Source: Actinomycetes bacterium
GTDB taxonomy: Bacteria; Actinomycetota; Acidimicrobiia; Acidimicrobiales; RAAP-2
Length of the DNA: 64,000 bases
Assembly: GCA_021827705.1 (NCBI GenBank)
Contig: JAKAUQ010000029.1
Location: 1-64,000 of the forward strand
Direction of reading: 5' to 3'
Shown here: piece by piece, positions 45,948-55,337 of the stretch
Position numbering within the stretch: the stretch's first letter is position 1
Layout of the letters: each line of letters starts with the position of its first letter
Position numbers and translations under genes: made by a program
The notes under the pieces: model-generated
What the model saw: only the letters and a program-made list of their open reading frames with translations
What the model was told of the DNA's origin: nothing
Database searches by the model: none

Positions 45948-47212
45948 CGCCGCTCCGTCACTCGCTCTCGCACCGTCGCGACCAGCTCGGACGCCGGGAC
46001 GGTCACCTGGGCACCCTCGGCGGCGCCGCGCAGGTCCCTAATGGTAACGCTCCCCTGGGCCGCCTCCGTGGGTCCCACCAGCACCGCGACAGCCGCACCG
46101 GAGCGGTCGGCCAGGCGCATCTGCGCCTTCATGGAACGCTGGCCGAAAGCGCGCTCGACCACCAGGCCCGCTTGGCGCAGCCGGTCGGCGAGCACCGTGG
46201 CGTGGGCTCCGCCGGTCGTGTCGACGACGAAGGCGTCTACCGGGTCAACCTCGCCGCGCAGGCCTTCGGCCTCCCACGCCAGGCGGAGGCGCTCGAGTCC
46301 ACTGCCGAATCCCACGCCCGCAGTCGCCGGTCCGCCCAACTGCTCGGCCAGGCCGTCGTAGCGGCCACCGCCCCCCACGGCGTTCTGGGCCGCGGCCAGG
46401 GCGTCGGAGACGAACTCGAAGGTCGTGCGGGTGTAGTAGTCGAAACCGCGCACCAGCCGGGGGGCCAGCGACCAGGGGATGGCGATGCTGTCGAGACCCG
46501 ACCGCACGGCGGCGAAGTGCTCGTGGCAGGCCGCGCAGAGGTGGTCGGGCAGCTGGGGGCCGTGCTCGGTCACGGCCACGCACTCGGGTCGCTTGCAGTC
46601 CAGGACGCGCAGGGGGCTGTCGGCGAAGCGCGTGCGGTGCTCATCGCACAGCTCGTCGGCGTGCTCGCCCAGGTACGCGGCGAGCACCGCGACGTAGGCC
46701 TGACGGCACTCGGGGTGGCCCATCGAGTTGATGAGCAGGCGCACGCGGCGCAGCCCGAGCGCCTCGTAGAACCGGGCCGCCAGGGCGATGACCTCCACGT
46801 CGAGGGCGGGGTCCGGTGACCCCAGCGCCTCCACGCCCACCTGGTGATGCTGGCGGTAGCGCCCGGCCTGAGGACGCTCGTAGCGGAAGGCCGGTGTCGC
46901 GTACCACACCTTCCAAGGAACGACCGGGTGGTGCTGAACGAAGGCCCGCACCACCGAAGCCGTCCCCTCGGGCCGGAGGGCCAACCGCCGTCCCCCCCGG
47001 TCCTCGAAGACGTACATCTCCTTGGTCGCCACGTCGCTGGTCGCACCGATCCCCCGGTCGAACACGGCCACGTCTTCGAACAGGGGCGAGAGCAGCAGCC
47101 CGTAGCCGGCTCGCCGGGCCAGCTGCGCGAAGGAGCCGAGGGCCTGCTCCCACCAGGCCGAATCGGGCGGCAGGACGTCATGGGTCCCGATCGGGGCTCG
47201 GAAGATCTCCAC
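45944..47212 (-). CDS. hisS: Histidine-tRNA ligase
   Basis: A 422-residue class II synthetase. Motif 1 region at the N-terminus (PIGTHDVLPPDSAWWEQ), LALRPEGTASVVRAF, motif 2 FRYERPQAGRYRQHHQVGVE near residue 110, the His-binding LVRGFDYYTRTTFEFV near residue 255, motif 3 GVGFGSGLERLRLA, and a C-terminal anticodon domain with GQRSMKAQMRLAD. It begins one base after the relA stop and is coupled to aspS, an order common in actinobacteria. Confidence 0.96.
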   Translation of the reverse strand: MEIFRAPIGTHDVLPPDSAWWEQALGSFAQLARRAGYGLLLSPLFEDVAVFDRGIGATSDVATKEMYVFEDRGGRRLALRPEGTASVVRAFVQHHPVVPWKVWYATPAFRYERPQAGRYRQHHQVGVEALGSPDPALDVEVIALAARFYEALGLRRVRLLINSMGHPECRQAYVAVLAAYLGEHADELCDEHRTRFADSPLRVLDCKRPECVAVTEHGPQLPDHLCAACHEHFAAVRSGLDSIAIPWSLAPRLVRGFDYYTRTTFEFVSDALAAAQNAVGGGGRYDGLAEQLGGPATAGVGFGSGLERLRLAWEAEGLRGEVDPVDAFVVDTTGGAHATVLADRLRQAGLVVERAFGQRSMKAQMRLADRSGAAVAVLVGPTEAAQGSVTIRDLRGAAEGAQVTVPASELVATVRERVTERR

Positions 47213-49420
47213 TCAGGACCCCTTTCGCTGACCGGGCAGCTGTCGGAAGGCGTCGAACACGCCGTCGACCGACTTCAGCGCCACGAGAAGGCTCTCCAGG
47301 TGCGCCGGGTCGGCCAGCTCGATGTCGAAGACCATGCGCACGATGCGGGTGCCCGAGCTGGTGGTCGACGACGAGCTGATCGAGAGGTGGTACTCAGCGA
47401 AGACCTTCGAGACGTCGAGCAGCAGGCGGGACCGGTCGAAGGCCAGCACCTCGAGCACCGCGCGGTACTGGCCGCCCCCGGCACCGTCCCACTCGACGTC
47501 GATGACCCGCTCGCCCAGGCGGTGGGCCAATGCCACGGCGTTGGAGCAGTCGTCGCGGTGCACCGAGACGCCGCGGCCCTGGGTGATGAAGCCCATGATG
47601 GGATCCCCCGGCACCGGCGAGCAGCACCGCGCCAGGTGGATCATGACGTCGTCGAGGCCTTCGACGTAGACGCCGGGCCCGCGGCGGTTGGACCGCCCCA
47701 CGCGCGGCATCTTGGTGACGGTCGTCGGCATCTGGGCGCCCTGGCCCCCGTGGAGCTCGCGCTCGAGCCGCTGGACGGCCGCCAGGGCCGACACGTGGTT
47801 GGAGCCGATCGCCACGAATAGCGCATCGACGCCCTCGAGGTTCAGCGAGTCGACCACCGAGGCCAGCGGCTGGGAGCTCAGCGAGGACGACACGGGCAGC
47901 CCGGCCCGCCGCAGCGCCTTGATGAACTCCTCGCGCCCCGACTCCATCGCGTCCTCGCGCCGCTCGCGCTGGAACCACTGACGGATCTTGGACTTGGCCC
48001 GCGAGGACTTGGCAATCTGCAGCCAGTCGCGTGAGGGGCCCGCGGTGTCGTTCTTGGAGGTGACGATCTCGACCACGTCGGCCGAGTGCAGCACGGTGTC
48101 CAGGGGCACCAGACGCCCATTGACCTTGGCCCCCACGCAGTGGTGGCCGACCTCGGTGTGCACGGCGTAGGCGAAGTCGACGGGCGTCGCCCCCTCGACC
48201 AGGGCAATCACCCGGCCCTTGGGCGTGAAAACGTAGACCTCGTCGTGGCCCAGGTCCAGCTTGAGCGCCTCCAGGAACGCGACGGGGTCGTCCTCTTCCT
48301 GCTCGACGTCGGCCAGGCGCTGCATCCAGGCGATCTCCTTGGCCGACGCGCCCTCCTTGTAGCCCCAGTGCGCCGCGATGCCAAACTCGGCCCGTCGGTG
48401 CATCTCGGAGGTGCGCACCTGGACCTCCAGCGACTTGCCACGCGGGCCGATCACCGTCGTGTGCAAAGACTGGTACAGGTTGAACTTGGGCGAGTTGATG
48501 TAGTCCTTGAAGCGCCCCTGCACCGGGGACCACAGCGCGTGAATGGCCCCCAGCACGGCCCAGCAGTCGCGCTCCTGCTCGACGATGACGCGCAGGCCCA
48601 CCAGGTCGAAGATCTCGTCGAACTCCTTGCCGCCCACGACCATCTTCTCGTAGATGCTCCACAGGTGCTTGGGGCGCCCGGTCACGTCCCCGTGAATCCC
48701 GAAGCCCTCGAGCTTGGAGGTCAGCTCGTCCATGACCTGGCGCAGGTAGATCTCGCGCTCGGGCTGACGGGCCGCGACCATCTGCTCGATCTCGGCGTAG
48801 CGCTTGGGGTGCAGGGTCGCGAAGCTGAGGTCCTCCAGCTGCCACTTGACCTGCTGGACGCCCAAGCGGTGGGCCAGCGGCGCGTAGACGTCGAGGGTCT
48901 CCTGGGCGATCGCGCGCTGGCGGTCCATGGGCATGACCGAGATCGTGCGCATGTTGTGCAGCCGGTCCGCCAGCTTGATGATCAGGACCCGCCAGTCGCG
49001 CGCCATGGCGATGAACATCTTGCGGATCGTGGCTGCTTGCTGGGCTTCCTTGGAGTCGAACTCCAGGCGGTCGAGCTTGGTCACCCCGTCGACCACGGCG
49101 GCCACGTGCTCACCGAACTCCTCGCTGAGCCACTGGGTCGTGACCCCGGCATCCTCCACCGCGTCGTGCAGCAGGGCCGCCGCGATGGTCACCGCGTCCA
49201 GGCCCAGGTCGGCCACGATGTCGGCCACGGCGATCGGGTGGGTCACGTAGGGGTCCCCGGTGCGCCGCAGCTGTCCCTCGTGGGCGGTGATCGCGGCCAG
49301 TCCGGCGCGCCGGATCACCGTTGCATCATCATCGTGGTGCTCGCGATACCGCGCGACCAGGCGCTCGACCGACGCGACCAGCGCCGCGTCGACCGACGAC
49401 CGCGGCGTCACGTCCACCAT
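47213..49420 (-). CDS. relA: Bifunctional (p)ppGpp synthetase/hydrolase (Rel)
   Basis: A 735-residue long RSH enzyme controlling the stringent response. The hydrolase HD domain is intact (VTHPIAVADIVADLG, LLHDAVEDAG, KLADRLHNMRTI). The synthetase domain shows FDEIFDLVGLRVIVEQ and GRFKDYINSPKFNLYQSLHT; RFKD is the RxKD form linked to bifunctional Rel rather than the ExDD of E. coli RelA. TGS (VFTPKGRVIALVEGATPVDF), a helical Cys-containing region (HLARCCSPVPGDPIMGFIT) and an ACT domain follow. ATG 49420 is 6 nt after TAGGCT. Unlike mycobacteria, no apt lies between secF and this gene. Confidence 0.96.
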   Translation of the reverse strand: MVDVTPRSSVDAALVASVERLVARYREHHDDDATVIRRAGLAAITAHEGQLRRTGDPYVTHPIAVADIVADLGLDAVTIAAALLHDAVEDAGVTTQWLSEEFGEHVAAVVDGVTKLDRLEFDSKEAQQAATIRKMFIAMARDWRVLIIKLADRLHNMRTISVMPMDRQRAIAQETLDVYAPLAHRLGVQQVKWQLEDLSFATLHPKRYAEIEQMVAARQPEREIYLRQVMDELTSKLEGFGIHGDVTGRPKHLWSIYEKMVVGGKEFDEIFDLVGLRVIVEQERDCWAVLGAIHALWSPVQGRFKDYINSPKFNLYQSLHTTVIGPRGKSLEVQVRTSEMHRRAEFGIAAHWGYKEGASAKEIAWMQRLADVEQEEDDPVAFLEALKLDLGHDEVYVFTPKGRVIALVEGATPVDFAYAVHTEVGHHCVGAKVNGRLVPLDTVLHSADVVEIVTSKNDTAGPSRDWLQIAKSSRAKSKIRQWFQRERREDAMESGREEFIKALRRAGLPVSSSLSSQPLASVVDSLNLEGVDALFVAIGSNHVSALAAVQRLERELHGGQGAQMPTTVTKMPRVGRSNRRGPGVYVEGLDDVMIHLARCCSPVPGDPIMGFITQGRGVSVHRDDCSNAVALAHRLGERVIDVEWDGAGGGQYRAVLEVLAFDRSRLLLDVSKVFAEYHLSISSSSTTSSGTRIVRMVFDIELADPAHLESLLVALKSVDGVFDAFRQLPGQRKGS

Positions 49421-49426
49421 GGGGTC

Positions 49427-49432
49427 AGCCTA
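49427..49432 (-). promoter_or_regulatory. Putative -10 box (TAGGCT) of relA-hisS-aspS-rarA
   Basis: TAGGCT on the minus strand ends 6 nt before the relA ATG in the 20-bp gap after secF; leaderless geometry. Confidence 0.5.
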
Positions 49433-49440
49433 CCGGCCCC

Positions 49441-50547
49441 CTAGCGGCGCTTGGGCTTGCGCCCGCGCGCCTGCAGCGCGGGCTGCCGCGCCGGCCGCGC
49501 CGGCGAGGCGGGCCGTGAGGACCCGTCGGTGCTGAGGAGGGCTGCCGTCGCCGGCGTGAGGACCGTGCGCTCAACGCGGCTGGCCACCCGGGAGGCCAGG
49601 TCGCGGTAGCGGCTCTCGTGCTCCTTGAGCACGGCCAGCAGCGGGCTGGCAATGAAGATGGACGAGTAGGCCCCGCTGAGCAGCCCCACGACCAGGGCCA
49701 GGCCGTAGTTCTGCAGAGTGGTCGCACCCAGGAGGTACGCACCGACCAGCAGCACCGACAGCACGGGCAAGATGGCCACCAGCGACGTGTTGATGGAGCG
49801 GGCCAGTGTCTGGTTCATCGAGAGGTTGACCATATCCGAGTACGTGAGGTTGCCGCTCTTCAGGACCGTCTGGCTGTTGTCGCGTACCCGGTCGAACACC
49901 ACGACCGTGTCGTAGAGCGAGTATCCGAGGATCGTCAGCACGGCGATGACCGTGTCCGGCGTGATCTGGAAGCCGAACAGCGAGTACACCCCCACCGTGA
50001 CCAGCAGGTCGTGGATCATCGCGACGAAGGCGGCCAGGGCCATCTTGGGCTCGAAGCGCAGCGAGATGTAGACCACGACGGCCAGGAAGAAGACCAGCAG
50101 GGCCTCCAGGGCACGCTGGGTGATCTGACCACCCCACGTCGGGCCGACCGTGCTGGTAGATACCTGGTTGTCGGACACGCCGGCCAGTCGGGCCATCGCC
50201 GAGATCACCCGATTCTCGATCTGGGTCTGGCTCTGGGTCGAAAAGCTGTTGAGGTCGGCCGAGACCTGGTAGGTGTCCGAGCCCAGCTTCTCCACGACGG
50301 GTTGGGGGGCACCGGCGGCCTCGACCGCCGAGGTCATGGCCGAGATCGAGGTGTGCGGGGCCAGGACCTCCCAGGAGCTGCCGCCGCGAAAGTCGATCCC
50401 CAGGTTGAAGCCCCGCAGTCCCAAGGAGGCCAGGCCGGCCACGATGACGATGGTGGAAGCGATGAACCAGGTCCGGCGCCGACCCACGAAGTCGAAGGCC
50501 GTCAGTCCCCGGTACAGGCGACGGAAGGCACCGATCTCAGCTGACAT
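49441..50547 (-). CDS. secF: Protein translocase subunit SecF
   Basis: A 368-residue RND-type membrane protein with six spans that uses the proton-motive force with SecD to assist export. N-terminal helix (about 27-45), then LGIDFRGGSSWEVL opens the P1-like periplasmic region; the conserved D1-D4 helices include FVAMIHDLLVTVGVYSLFGF, ILGYSLYDTVVVFDRVRDN and LARSINTSLVAILPVLSVLL. The C-terminal tail is Arg/Lys/Pro-rich. ATG 50547 lies 11 nt inside secD. Confidence 0.94.
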   Translation of the reverse strand: MSAEIGAFRRLYRGLTAFDFVGRRRTWFIASTIVIVAGLASLGLRGFNLGIDFRGGSSWEVLAPHTSISAMTSAVEAAGAPQPVVEKLGSDTYQVSADLNSFSTQSQTQIENRVISAMARLAGVSDNQVSTSTVGPTWGGQITQRALEALLVFFLAVVVYISLRFEPKMALAAFVAMIHDLLVTVGVYSLFGFQITPDTVIAVLTILGYSLYDTVVVFDRVRDNSQTVLKSGNLTYSDMVNLSMNQTLARSINTSLVAILPVLSVLLVGAYLLGATTLQNYGLALVVGLLSGAYSSIFIASPLLAVLKEHESRYRDLASRVASRVERTVLTPATAALLSTDGSSRPASPARPARQPALQARGRKPKRR

Positions 50548-52045
50548 TGCTGCTCCCCGCCAGAGCCAGGCCCGCGGCCATGGAGATCGCGCTGCCCTCG
50601 TCGGCGCTGCGCCGACCCAGCAAGATGACCAGTGGTCGCGTGAAGTACCACGTGATGACGATGTCCATCAGCGTCGAGAGACCCAGGAAGAAGGCGAAGC
50701 CGCGAACGCTCCCCACAGCGATCAGATAGAGGAGGACGGCCGCGAGGAGGCTGACCGTGTCGGCGGCCAGCACCGTGCGCCAGGCCGACTTGAAACCGCG
50801 GTCCACCGACGTGCGGATCGAGCGGCCCGAGCGGGCCTCGTCCTTCAGGCGTTCGAAGTACACGATGTAGCTGTCCACGTTGATGCCGATCGACACGATC
50901 AGGCCCGTGACGCCCGACAGCTCGAAGCTCGGGGCCAGCGCCGTGTGGCCCAGGGCCGAGATGATCGCCCACAGCAGCGAGGCCGCGACCGCGAGGCCCA
51001 CCACGATCACCAGGCCGAGCAGCCGGTAGTAGGCGATCGTGTAGAGCAGGACCAGCAACAGGCCGACCAGTCCAGCGCCCAGTCCGGCCACCAGGGCGCT
51101 ATGGCCCAGGGTGGGCGAGACGGTCGTGGTCGTCAGGGGCTCGAGACGCACAGGCAGGGCACCGAACTGCATGGCCAGCGCCAGGTTCTTGGCCGAGGAC
51201 TCGGTGAAGGACCCCGAGATCTCCCCTTGCCCGTTGAAGGACGTGAAGGTGGCCTGATCCGGCTGGATCAGGGGGGCGGACTGGACCACCCCGTCGAGCT
51301 CGATGGCGAGTTGCGCGTGGAAGTTGGCCTGAGCGACCCGATCCCAGGCGGGGCTGCCCGCCGAGGTCAGCGAGTAGTTGACGACCCACGCGCCCACCTG
51401 GTTCTGCTGGGCCAGCGCCGTCTTGACCGCCGTGCCCGTCAGCTCGGCCGGCCCCAGGACGTAGCGGATCTGGCTGGTCCCCAGCGCCGGCAGCACGACG
51501 GTGGCCTTCGGATTGTCCCGCGCCGGGCTGGTCGAGGCGATCTTCGCGTAGGCCGGGTCCAGCCCGATGTTGTTCGTGGGCTGTCCGGTCGACGAGTTCA
51601 CCGCCAGGTTCGTAGCGCTCATCAGATACTGCGAGCCGCACGCGGGCACCTGCGTGGTCACCTTGGCCCCCTTGACTGCCGGACCGGTCTCGCACAGCAC
51701 CGGGCGAAACAGCAGCTGGGCAGTCTGGCCAACCGTCTTGAGCACCGAGCGCGCGTCGGACACGCCGGGCACCGACACCACCACGTCGTGTCCCTGCAGG
51801 TTGACCTGGGCGCCCGAGACGCCTAGCCCGTTGACGCGGTTGTTCAGGATGCTGACGACCTCGTTCATGTTGGCCGTCGACGTCGCCGTGGCGGGCTTGT
51901 AGACCACCGACAGCCCACCCGCCAGGTCCAGGCCCAACTTGGGGCTCCACCCGGCCAGCACCGTGGCTAACAGCGCCCCAAAGGAGATCACCACGGTCAG
52001 CACCAGGCTGACCATCAAGGACCGACGCGATCCAACCTTGGCCAT
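50537..52045 (-). CDS. secD: Protein translocase subunit SecD
   Basis: A 502-residue partner of SecF. One N-terminal span (about 9-30) leads to LGLDLAGGLSVVYKP; the large external P1 domain (about 45-300) includes LNNRVNGLGVSGAQVNLQG and DVVVSVPGV; five C-terminal spans carry GLIVSIGINVDSYIVYFERLKDE and VDRGFKSAWRTVLAADTVSL. ATG 52045 overlaps the yajC stop by one base (TGATG). yajC-secD-secF is a standard module. Confidence 0.95.
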   Translation of the reverse strand: MAKVGSRRSLMVSLVLTVVISFGALLATVLAGWSPKLGLDLAGGLSVVYKPATATSTANMNEVVSILNNRVNGLGVSGAQVNLQGHDVVVSVPGVSDARSVLKTVGQTAQLLFRPVLCETGPAVKGAKVTTQVPACGSQYLMSATNLAVNSSTGQPTNNIGLDPAYAKIASTSPARDNPKATVVLPALGTSQIRYVLGPAELTGTAVKTALAQQNQVGAWVVNYSLTSAGSPAWDRVAQANFHAQLAIELDGVVQSAPLIQPDQATFTSFNGQGEISGSFTESSAKNLALAMQFGALPVRLEPLTTTTVSPTLGHSALVAGLGAGLVGLLLVLLYTIAYYRLLGLVIVVGLAVAASLLWAIISALGHTALAPSFELSGVTGLIVSIGINVDSYIVYFERLKDEARSGRSIRTSVDRGFKSAWRTVLAADTVSLLAAVLLYLIAVGSVRGFAFFLGLSTLMDIVITWYFTRPLVILLGRRSADEGSAISMAAGLALAGSSNVS

Positions 52046-52371
52046 CAGTGGCTGTCACCCGCCTCGAGGTCGGTGCCGGGCGGATCCACCGGCGGCGGGT
52101 CGAAGCGCCGGGCGATCGCCGAGGGAACGAAGTCCAGTTCGACGCCGCTCGCGCTGCGCAATGTCACCAGGTCACTGTCAACGCGCACCACGGTGCCCAC
52201 GAAGCCGCCCACGGTCTGGGCGCGCTGGCCGACCTCGACCTTGCGAGCCTCCGCCCGAGCCGCCTTCTGCCTCTTGCTGCGCGGACGCAGGTAGAAGAAG
52301 TACAGGGCGGCGAAGACGAGCAGATAGATGAGCAGGATCGACGATGAGCCGCCCTTGGACGCTGCGAGCAT
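52045..52371 (-). CDS. yajC: Preprotein translocase subunit YajC
   Basis: A 108-residue protein with one N-terminal membrane helix (SSILLIYLLVFAALYFFYLRP) and a small cytosolic domain with the family pattern KVEVGQRAQTVGGFVGTVVRV. It associates with SecDF. ATG 52371 has GGAGG 5 nt upstream, unlike the leaderless genes around, so the longer track start is rejected. Confidence 0.92.
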   Translation of the reverse strand: MLAASKGGSSSILLIYLLVFAALYFFYLRPRSKRQKAARAEARKVEVGQRAQTVGGFVGTVVRVDSDLVTLRSASGVELDFVPSAIARRFDPPPVDPPGTDLEAGDSH

Positions 52372-52397
52372 GGTGCCTCCGGTTTGTAACCCCTGAA

Positions 52398-52403
52398 ACC
52401 CTA
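52398..52403 (-). promoter_or_regulatory. Possible -10 box (TAGGGT) of yajC-secDF
   Basis: TAGGGT on the minus strand, 26 nt before the yajC ATG, giving a short leader that contains the GGAGG site. Confidence 0.35.
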
Positions 52404-52422
52404 GTCGACCGGGCCACCGCAA

Positions 52423-53454
52423 CTAGACCAGTCCACCACCCAGTCCGGGCAGCCCCAGGTGGCGGTAGGCGGCTTCGGTGGCCACGCGTCCCCGCGGCGT
52501 GCGCACCAGGAGGCCGCTGCGCAAGAGGTAGGGCTCGTAGGCGTCCTCGAGCGTGGCCGGCTCCTCCCCGAGGGCGTGGGCCAGCGTGAGGAGCCCGACG
52601 GGCTGCCCACGGAACTGCCGGCACAGCAGGCCCAGAATGCGCCGGTCCAGCTTGTCCAGGCCCCGCTGGTCCACCCCGAACAGCTCGAGGGCCGCGATGG
52701 CGGTGGCCTCGTCGACGGCTTCGACTCCCGACACCGCGGCGAAGTCCCGCACTCGGCGCAGCAGTCGGTTGGCGATGCGCGGCGTCCCCCGGCTGCGGCC
52801 CGCGATCACGGTGGCCGCCGCCGGGCTCACCGCGACCGTCAGCAGCGCCGCGGAGCGCAGGATAATCCGCTCGAGCTCGCTGGGCTCGTACAGGTCGAGT
52901 TGCCCCACGAAGCCAAAGCGATCTCGCAGGGGCGCGGCCACCAGCCCCGTCCGCGTCGTCGCGCCAATCAGCGTGAAGTCCGGAAGCTCCAGGCGGATCG
53001 AGCGGGCCGAGGGCCCGCGTCCCAGCAGCACGTCGAGGCGGTGATCCTCCATCGCGGGATACAGCACCTCCTCGACGGCGCGCGGCAGCCGGTGGATCTC
53101 GTCGATGAACAGCACGTCGTGCTCGTCGAGGTCGCTCACCATCGCCGCCAGGTCGCCCGGGCGTGTCAGGACCGGCCCCGACGTCACGCGCAGCCCAACG
53201 CCGAGCTCGTTGGCCACGATGGCGGCCAGGGACGTCTTGCCCAGTCCCGGCGGGCCGGCAAAGAGCAGGTGGTCGACGCTGTGTCCCCGGGCGCGCGCCG
53301 CCCCGAGCACGATCTCGAGGTGACCGACCAGTTCGCGCTGACCCACGAAGTCGGCCAGCTGCTGGGGGCGCAGGGAGACCTCGCCGTGGCGCTCGGCGAC
53401 GCTGGCGTCTGCCGCGACCTCCCGATCGGCCCCGAGGTCGACGTCGCGTCTCAC
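52423..53454 (-). CDS. ruvB: Holliday junction branch migration ATPase RuvB
   Basis: A 343-residue AAA+ motor. LRPQQLADFVGQRELVGHLE starts the domain; Walker A LFAGPPGLGKTSLAAIVANE near residue 60, Walker B DVLFIDEIHRLPRAVEE near residue 110, sensor 1 IGATTRTGLVAAPLRDRFG, and the C-terminal winged helix (QFRGQPVGLLTLAHALGEEP). GTG 53454 overlaps the ruvA stop (GTGA). Confidence 0.96.
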   Translation of the reverse strand: MRRDVDLGADREVAADASVAERHGEVSLRPQQLADFVGQRELVGHLEIVLGAARARGHSVDHLLFAGPPGLGKTSLAAIVANELGVGLRVTSGPVLTRPGDLAAMVSDLDEHDVLFIDEIHRLPRAVEEVLYPAMEDHRLDVLLGRGPSARSIRLELPDFTLIGATTRTGLVAAPLRDRFGFVGQLDLYEPSELERIILRSAALLTVAVSPAAATVIAGRSRGTPRIANRLLRRVRDFAAVSGVEAVDEATAIAALELFGVDQRGLDKLDRRILGLLCRQFRGQPVGLLTLAHALGEEPATLEDAYEPYLLRSGLLVRTPRGRVATEAAYRHLGLPGLGGGLV

Positions 53455-53999
53455 CGGTGCCCCAACGTACGCAGGGCCAGGCGCAAGGCCTCGGACTCGT
53501 CGGCGGGCCAAGCCAGCGTGCTGAGCTCGCGAACCTCGCTGCTGGCGTACCCCAGCTGGCGCAGGGCCTCAGCGACGGCGAGCGGGACCGCTGCGGCGGG
53601 GCTCTCGGCCAACTTGCCTCGCAGCTCGAGGACGATGCGCGCCGCGGTCTTGGGCCCGATACCAGGAATCGAGGCCACCAGTCGATCGTCGCCCGCCTCG
53701 ATGGCCGCGCGCAGGGCGGACGCTGTCATCGTGCGCAAGGCAGCCAGGGCCGTCGAGGGGCCGACCCCGGGCGTGGCCAGCAGCTGCGTGAAGACGCCGC
53801 GCTCCTCGAAGTCCGCGAACCCGTACAGCAGGATCTGGTCGTCGCGCACCACCGTGTAGATGGCGAGATCCACCGCCTCACCCACCTCGGGTGGTGCCGC
53901 CGCGGCCAGGTGCACCTCGTAGCCGACGCCTCCGACGTCGAGCACCACGGCTCCGGAGGGCAGGTGCGCCACGACCTCGCCCCGCAGCGCCCCGATCAC
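53451..53999 (-). CDS. ruvA: Holliday junction DNA helicase subunit RuvA
   Basis: A 182-residue protein with an N-terminal OB fold (MIGALRGEVVAH, VVLDVGGVGYEVHL), two helix-hairpin-helix motifs (FTQLLATPGVGPSTALAAL and LVASIPGIGPKTAARIVLEL) and a short C-terminal RuvB-binding domain. It tetramerises around Holliday junctions. GTG 53999 overlaps the ruvC stop (GTGA). Confidence 0.95.
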   Translation of the reverse strand: MIGALRGEVVAHLPSGAVVLDVGGVGYEVHLAAAAPPEVGEAVDLAIYTVVRDDQILLYGFADFEERGVFTQLLATPGVGPSTALAALRTMTASALRAAIEAGDDRLVASIPGIGPKTAARIVLELRGKLAESPAAAVPLAVAEALRQLGYASSEVRELSTLAWPADESEALRLALRTLGHR

Positions 54000-54502
54000 G
54001 CCAGCGCCCCCGCACCGGCCCGGCGCTCGCGGCGCTCCACGGTCAGGTAGGTCATCGCCAGGGCCAGCGCGTCGGCCACGTCGGGCGGCTCGGGAGGCGC
54101 GACCAGTCTCAGCAGTTCCGCCACCATGGCCTGCACCTGGGCCTTGGACGCGGCGCCGTAGCCGGTCACGGCGAGTTTGACCTCCTGCGCGGTGAACTGC
54201 CGCACGACCAGCCCGGCCGCGGCAGCCAGCCCGACCGCGACACCACTGGCCTGCGCCACGGGGATGGCCGTGCGAGCATTGCGCTGGTAGAAGACCTTCT
54301 CCACAACAACCGCGTCAGGGCTCGCGTGCTCCAGCAGTGCGGCCAACTCGCGGTGCAGCGTGCCGAGACGCTCCTCGACTGGGGCCCGAGCATCGGTGGC
54401 GATCAGCCCGGCCCGCACGGCGCGATCGTGTGCCCGTCGGCCCGACTCGACCAGGCCGAATCCGCACCGCGTCAGACCCGGATCGATCCCCAAGACGAAC
54501 AC
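53996..54502 (-). CDS. ruvC: Holliday junction resolvase RuvC
   Basis: A 168-residue RNase H-fold endonuclease resolving four-way junctions. The catalytic acids lie in VLGIDPGLTRCGFGLVE, VVVEKVFYQRNARTAIPVAQ, and DVADALALAMTYL near the C-terminus. It starts with GTG 54502, 7 nt after TAGTAT, and heads the ruvCAB operon. Confidence 0.95.
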   Translation of the reverse strand: MFVLGIDPGLTRCGFGLVESGRRAHDRAVRAGLIATDARAPVEERLGTLHRELAALLEHASPDAVVVEKVFYQRNARTAIPVAQASGVAVGLAAAAGLVVRQFTAQEVKLAVTGYGAASKAQVQAMVAELLRLVAPPEPPDVADALALAMTYLTVERRERRAGAGALA

Positions 54503-54509
54503 GTGTTCG

Positions 54510-54515
54510 ATACTA
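54510..54515 (-). promoter_or_regulatory. Putative -10 box (TAGTAT) of ruvCAB
   Basis: TAGTAT on the minus strand ends 7 nt before the ruvC GTG. It is the most AT-rich of the boxes; no SOS box was recognised beside it. Confidence 0.45.
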
Positions 54516-54543
54516 CCGCCTGCTCCCCGAGGGGCGCGGATGC

Positions 54544-55293
54544 CTACTCGTCGAAGGCGCTCATGACGTCGTCGGCGATGTCGAAGTTCGCGTAGACGTT
54601 CTGGACGTCGTCGTGGTCGTCGATCGCATCCACCAGGCGCAGAACGCGGCGGGCTTCGCCCTCCTCAAAGACCGGGATCACGTTCTGGGGTACCAGCGTC
54701 AACTCGCTGCCGATCACCCGTAACCCGTAGCCCTCGAGCGCCTCGCGCACGCGCGCGAGCTCTTGGGGCTCGGTCGTGACCACGATCTCCTCACCGGCCA
54801 CCTCGAAGTTCTCTCCGCCGGACTCCAGGACCCATTCGAGCAGCTGGTCCTCGTCCACCGGGCCCGCCAGGGTGATCTGGCCGCGGCGGTCGAACTGCCA
54901 GGACACCGCCCCGGGCTCCGCGATGGACCCCCCGTTCTTGGCGAACAGGTGCTTGATCTCGGCGCTCGTCCGGTTGCGATTATCCGTCAGAGTCTCCACG
55001 ATGACCGCCACGCCCCCCGGGGCGTACCCCTCGTAGGTCACTGACTCGTAGCGCACACCTTCCAGTTCGCCCGTGCCGCGCTTGATGGCCCGCTCGATCG
55101 TGTCCACCGGCACCGAGGCGTCGCGCGCCTTCTGGTACATGGTGCGCAGGCTGGCGTTGGCGGTGACGTCGCTGCCACCCTCGCGCGCCGCAACCTCCAC
55201 CTGTCGGATCAGCTTGGCAAAAACCTTGGCGCGCGCCTGGTCCTTGGCGCCCTTGCGATGCTTGGTCGTTGCCCACTTCGAATGGCCGGACAT
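54544..55293 (-). CDS. yebC: YebC/PmpR-family protein (TACO1 family)
   Basis: A 249-residue member of the YebC family. MSGHSKWATTKHRKGAKDQA at the N-terminus is diagnostic, with YEGYAPGGVAVIVETLTDNR in the middle. Described roles include DNA-binding transcriptional regulation and, more recently, easing ribosome stalling at proline stretches. ATG 55293 follows GGGAGG by 4-5 nt. It lies between pdxT and ruvC, as in other actinobacteria. Confidence 0.94.
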   Translation of the reverse strand: MSGHSKWATTKHRKGAKDQARAKVFAKLIRQVEVAAREGGSDVTANASLRTMYQKARDASVPVDTIERAIKRGTGELEGVRYESVTYEGYAPGGVAVIVETLTDNRNRTSAEIKHLFAKNGGSIAEPGAVSWQFDRRGQITLAGPVDEDQLLEWVLESGGENFEVAGEEIVVTTEPQELARVREALEGYGLRVIGSELTLVPQNVIPVFEEGEARRVLRLVDAIDDHDDVQNVYANFDIADDVMSAFDE

Positions 55294-55337
55294 GCTTCCT
55301 CCCGCCCCCAGCGGGGCTCGGCCATGCTACCGGAGAA

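Noticed and set aside
49421-49440. A small apt gene hidden between secF and relA
   Set aside because: Only 20 bases separate the two genes and they contain the relA promoter.
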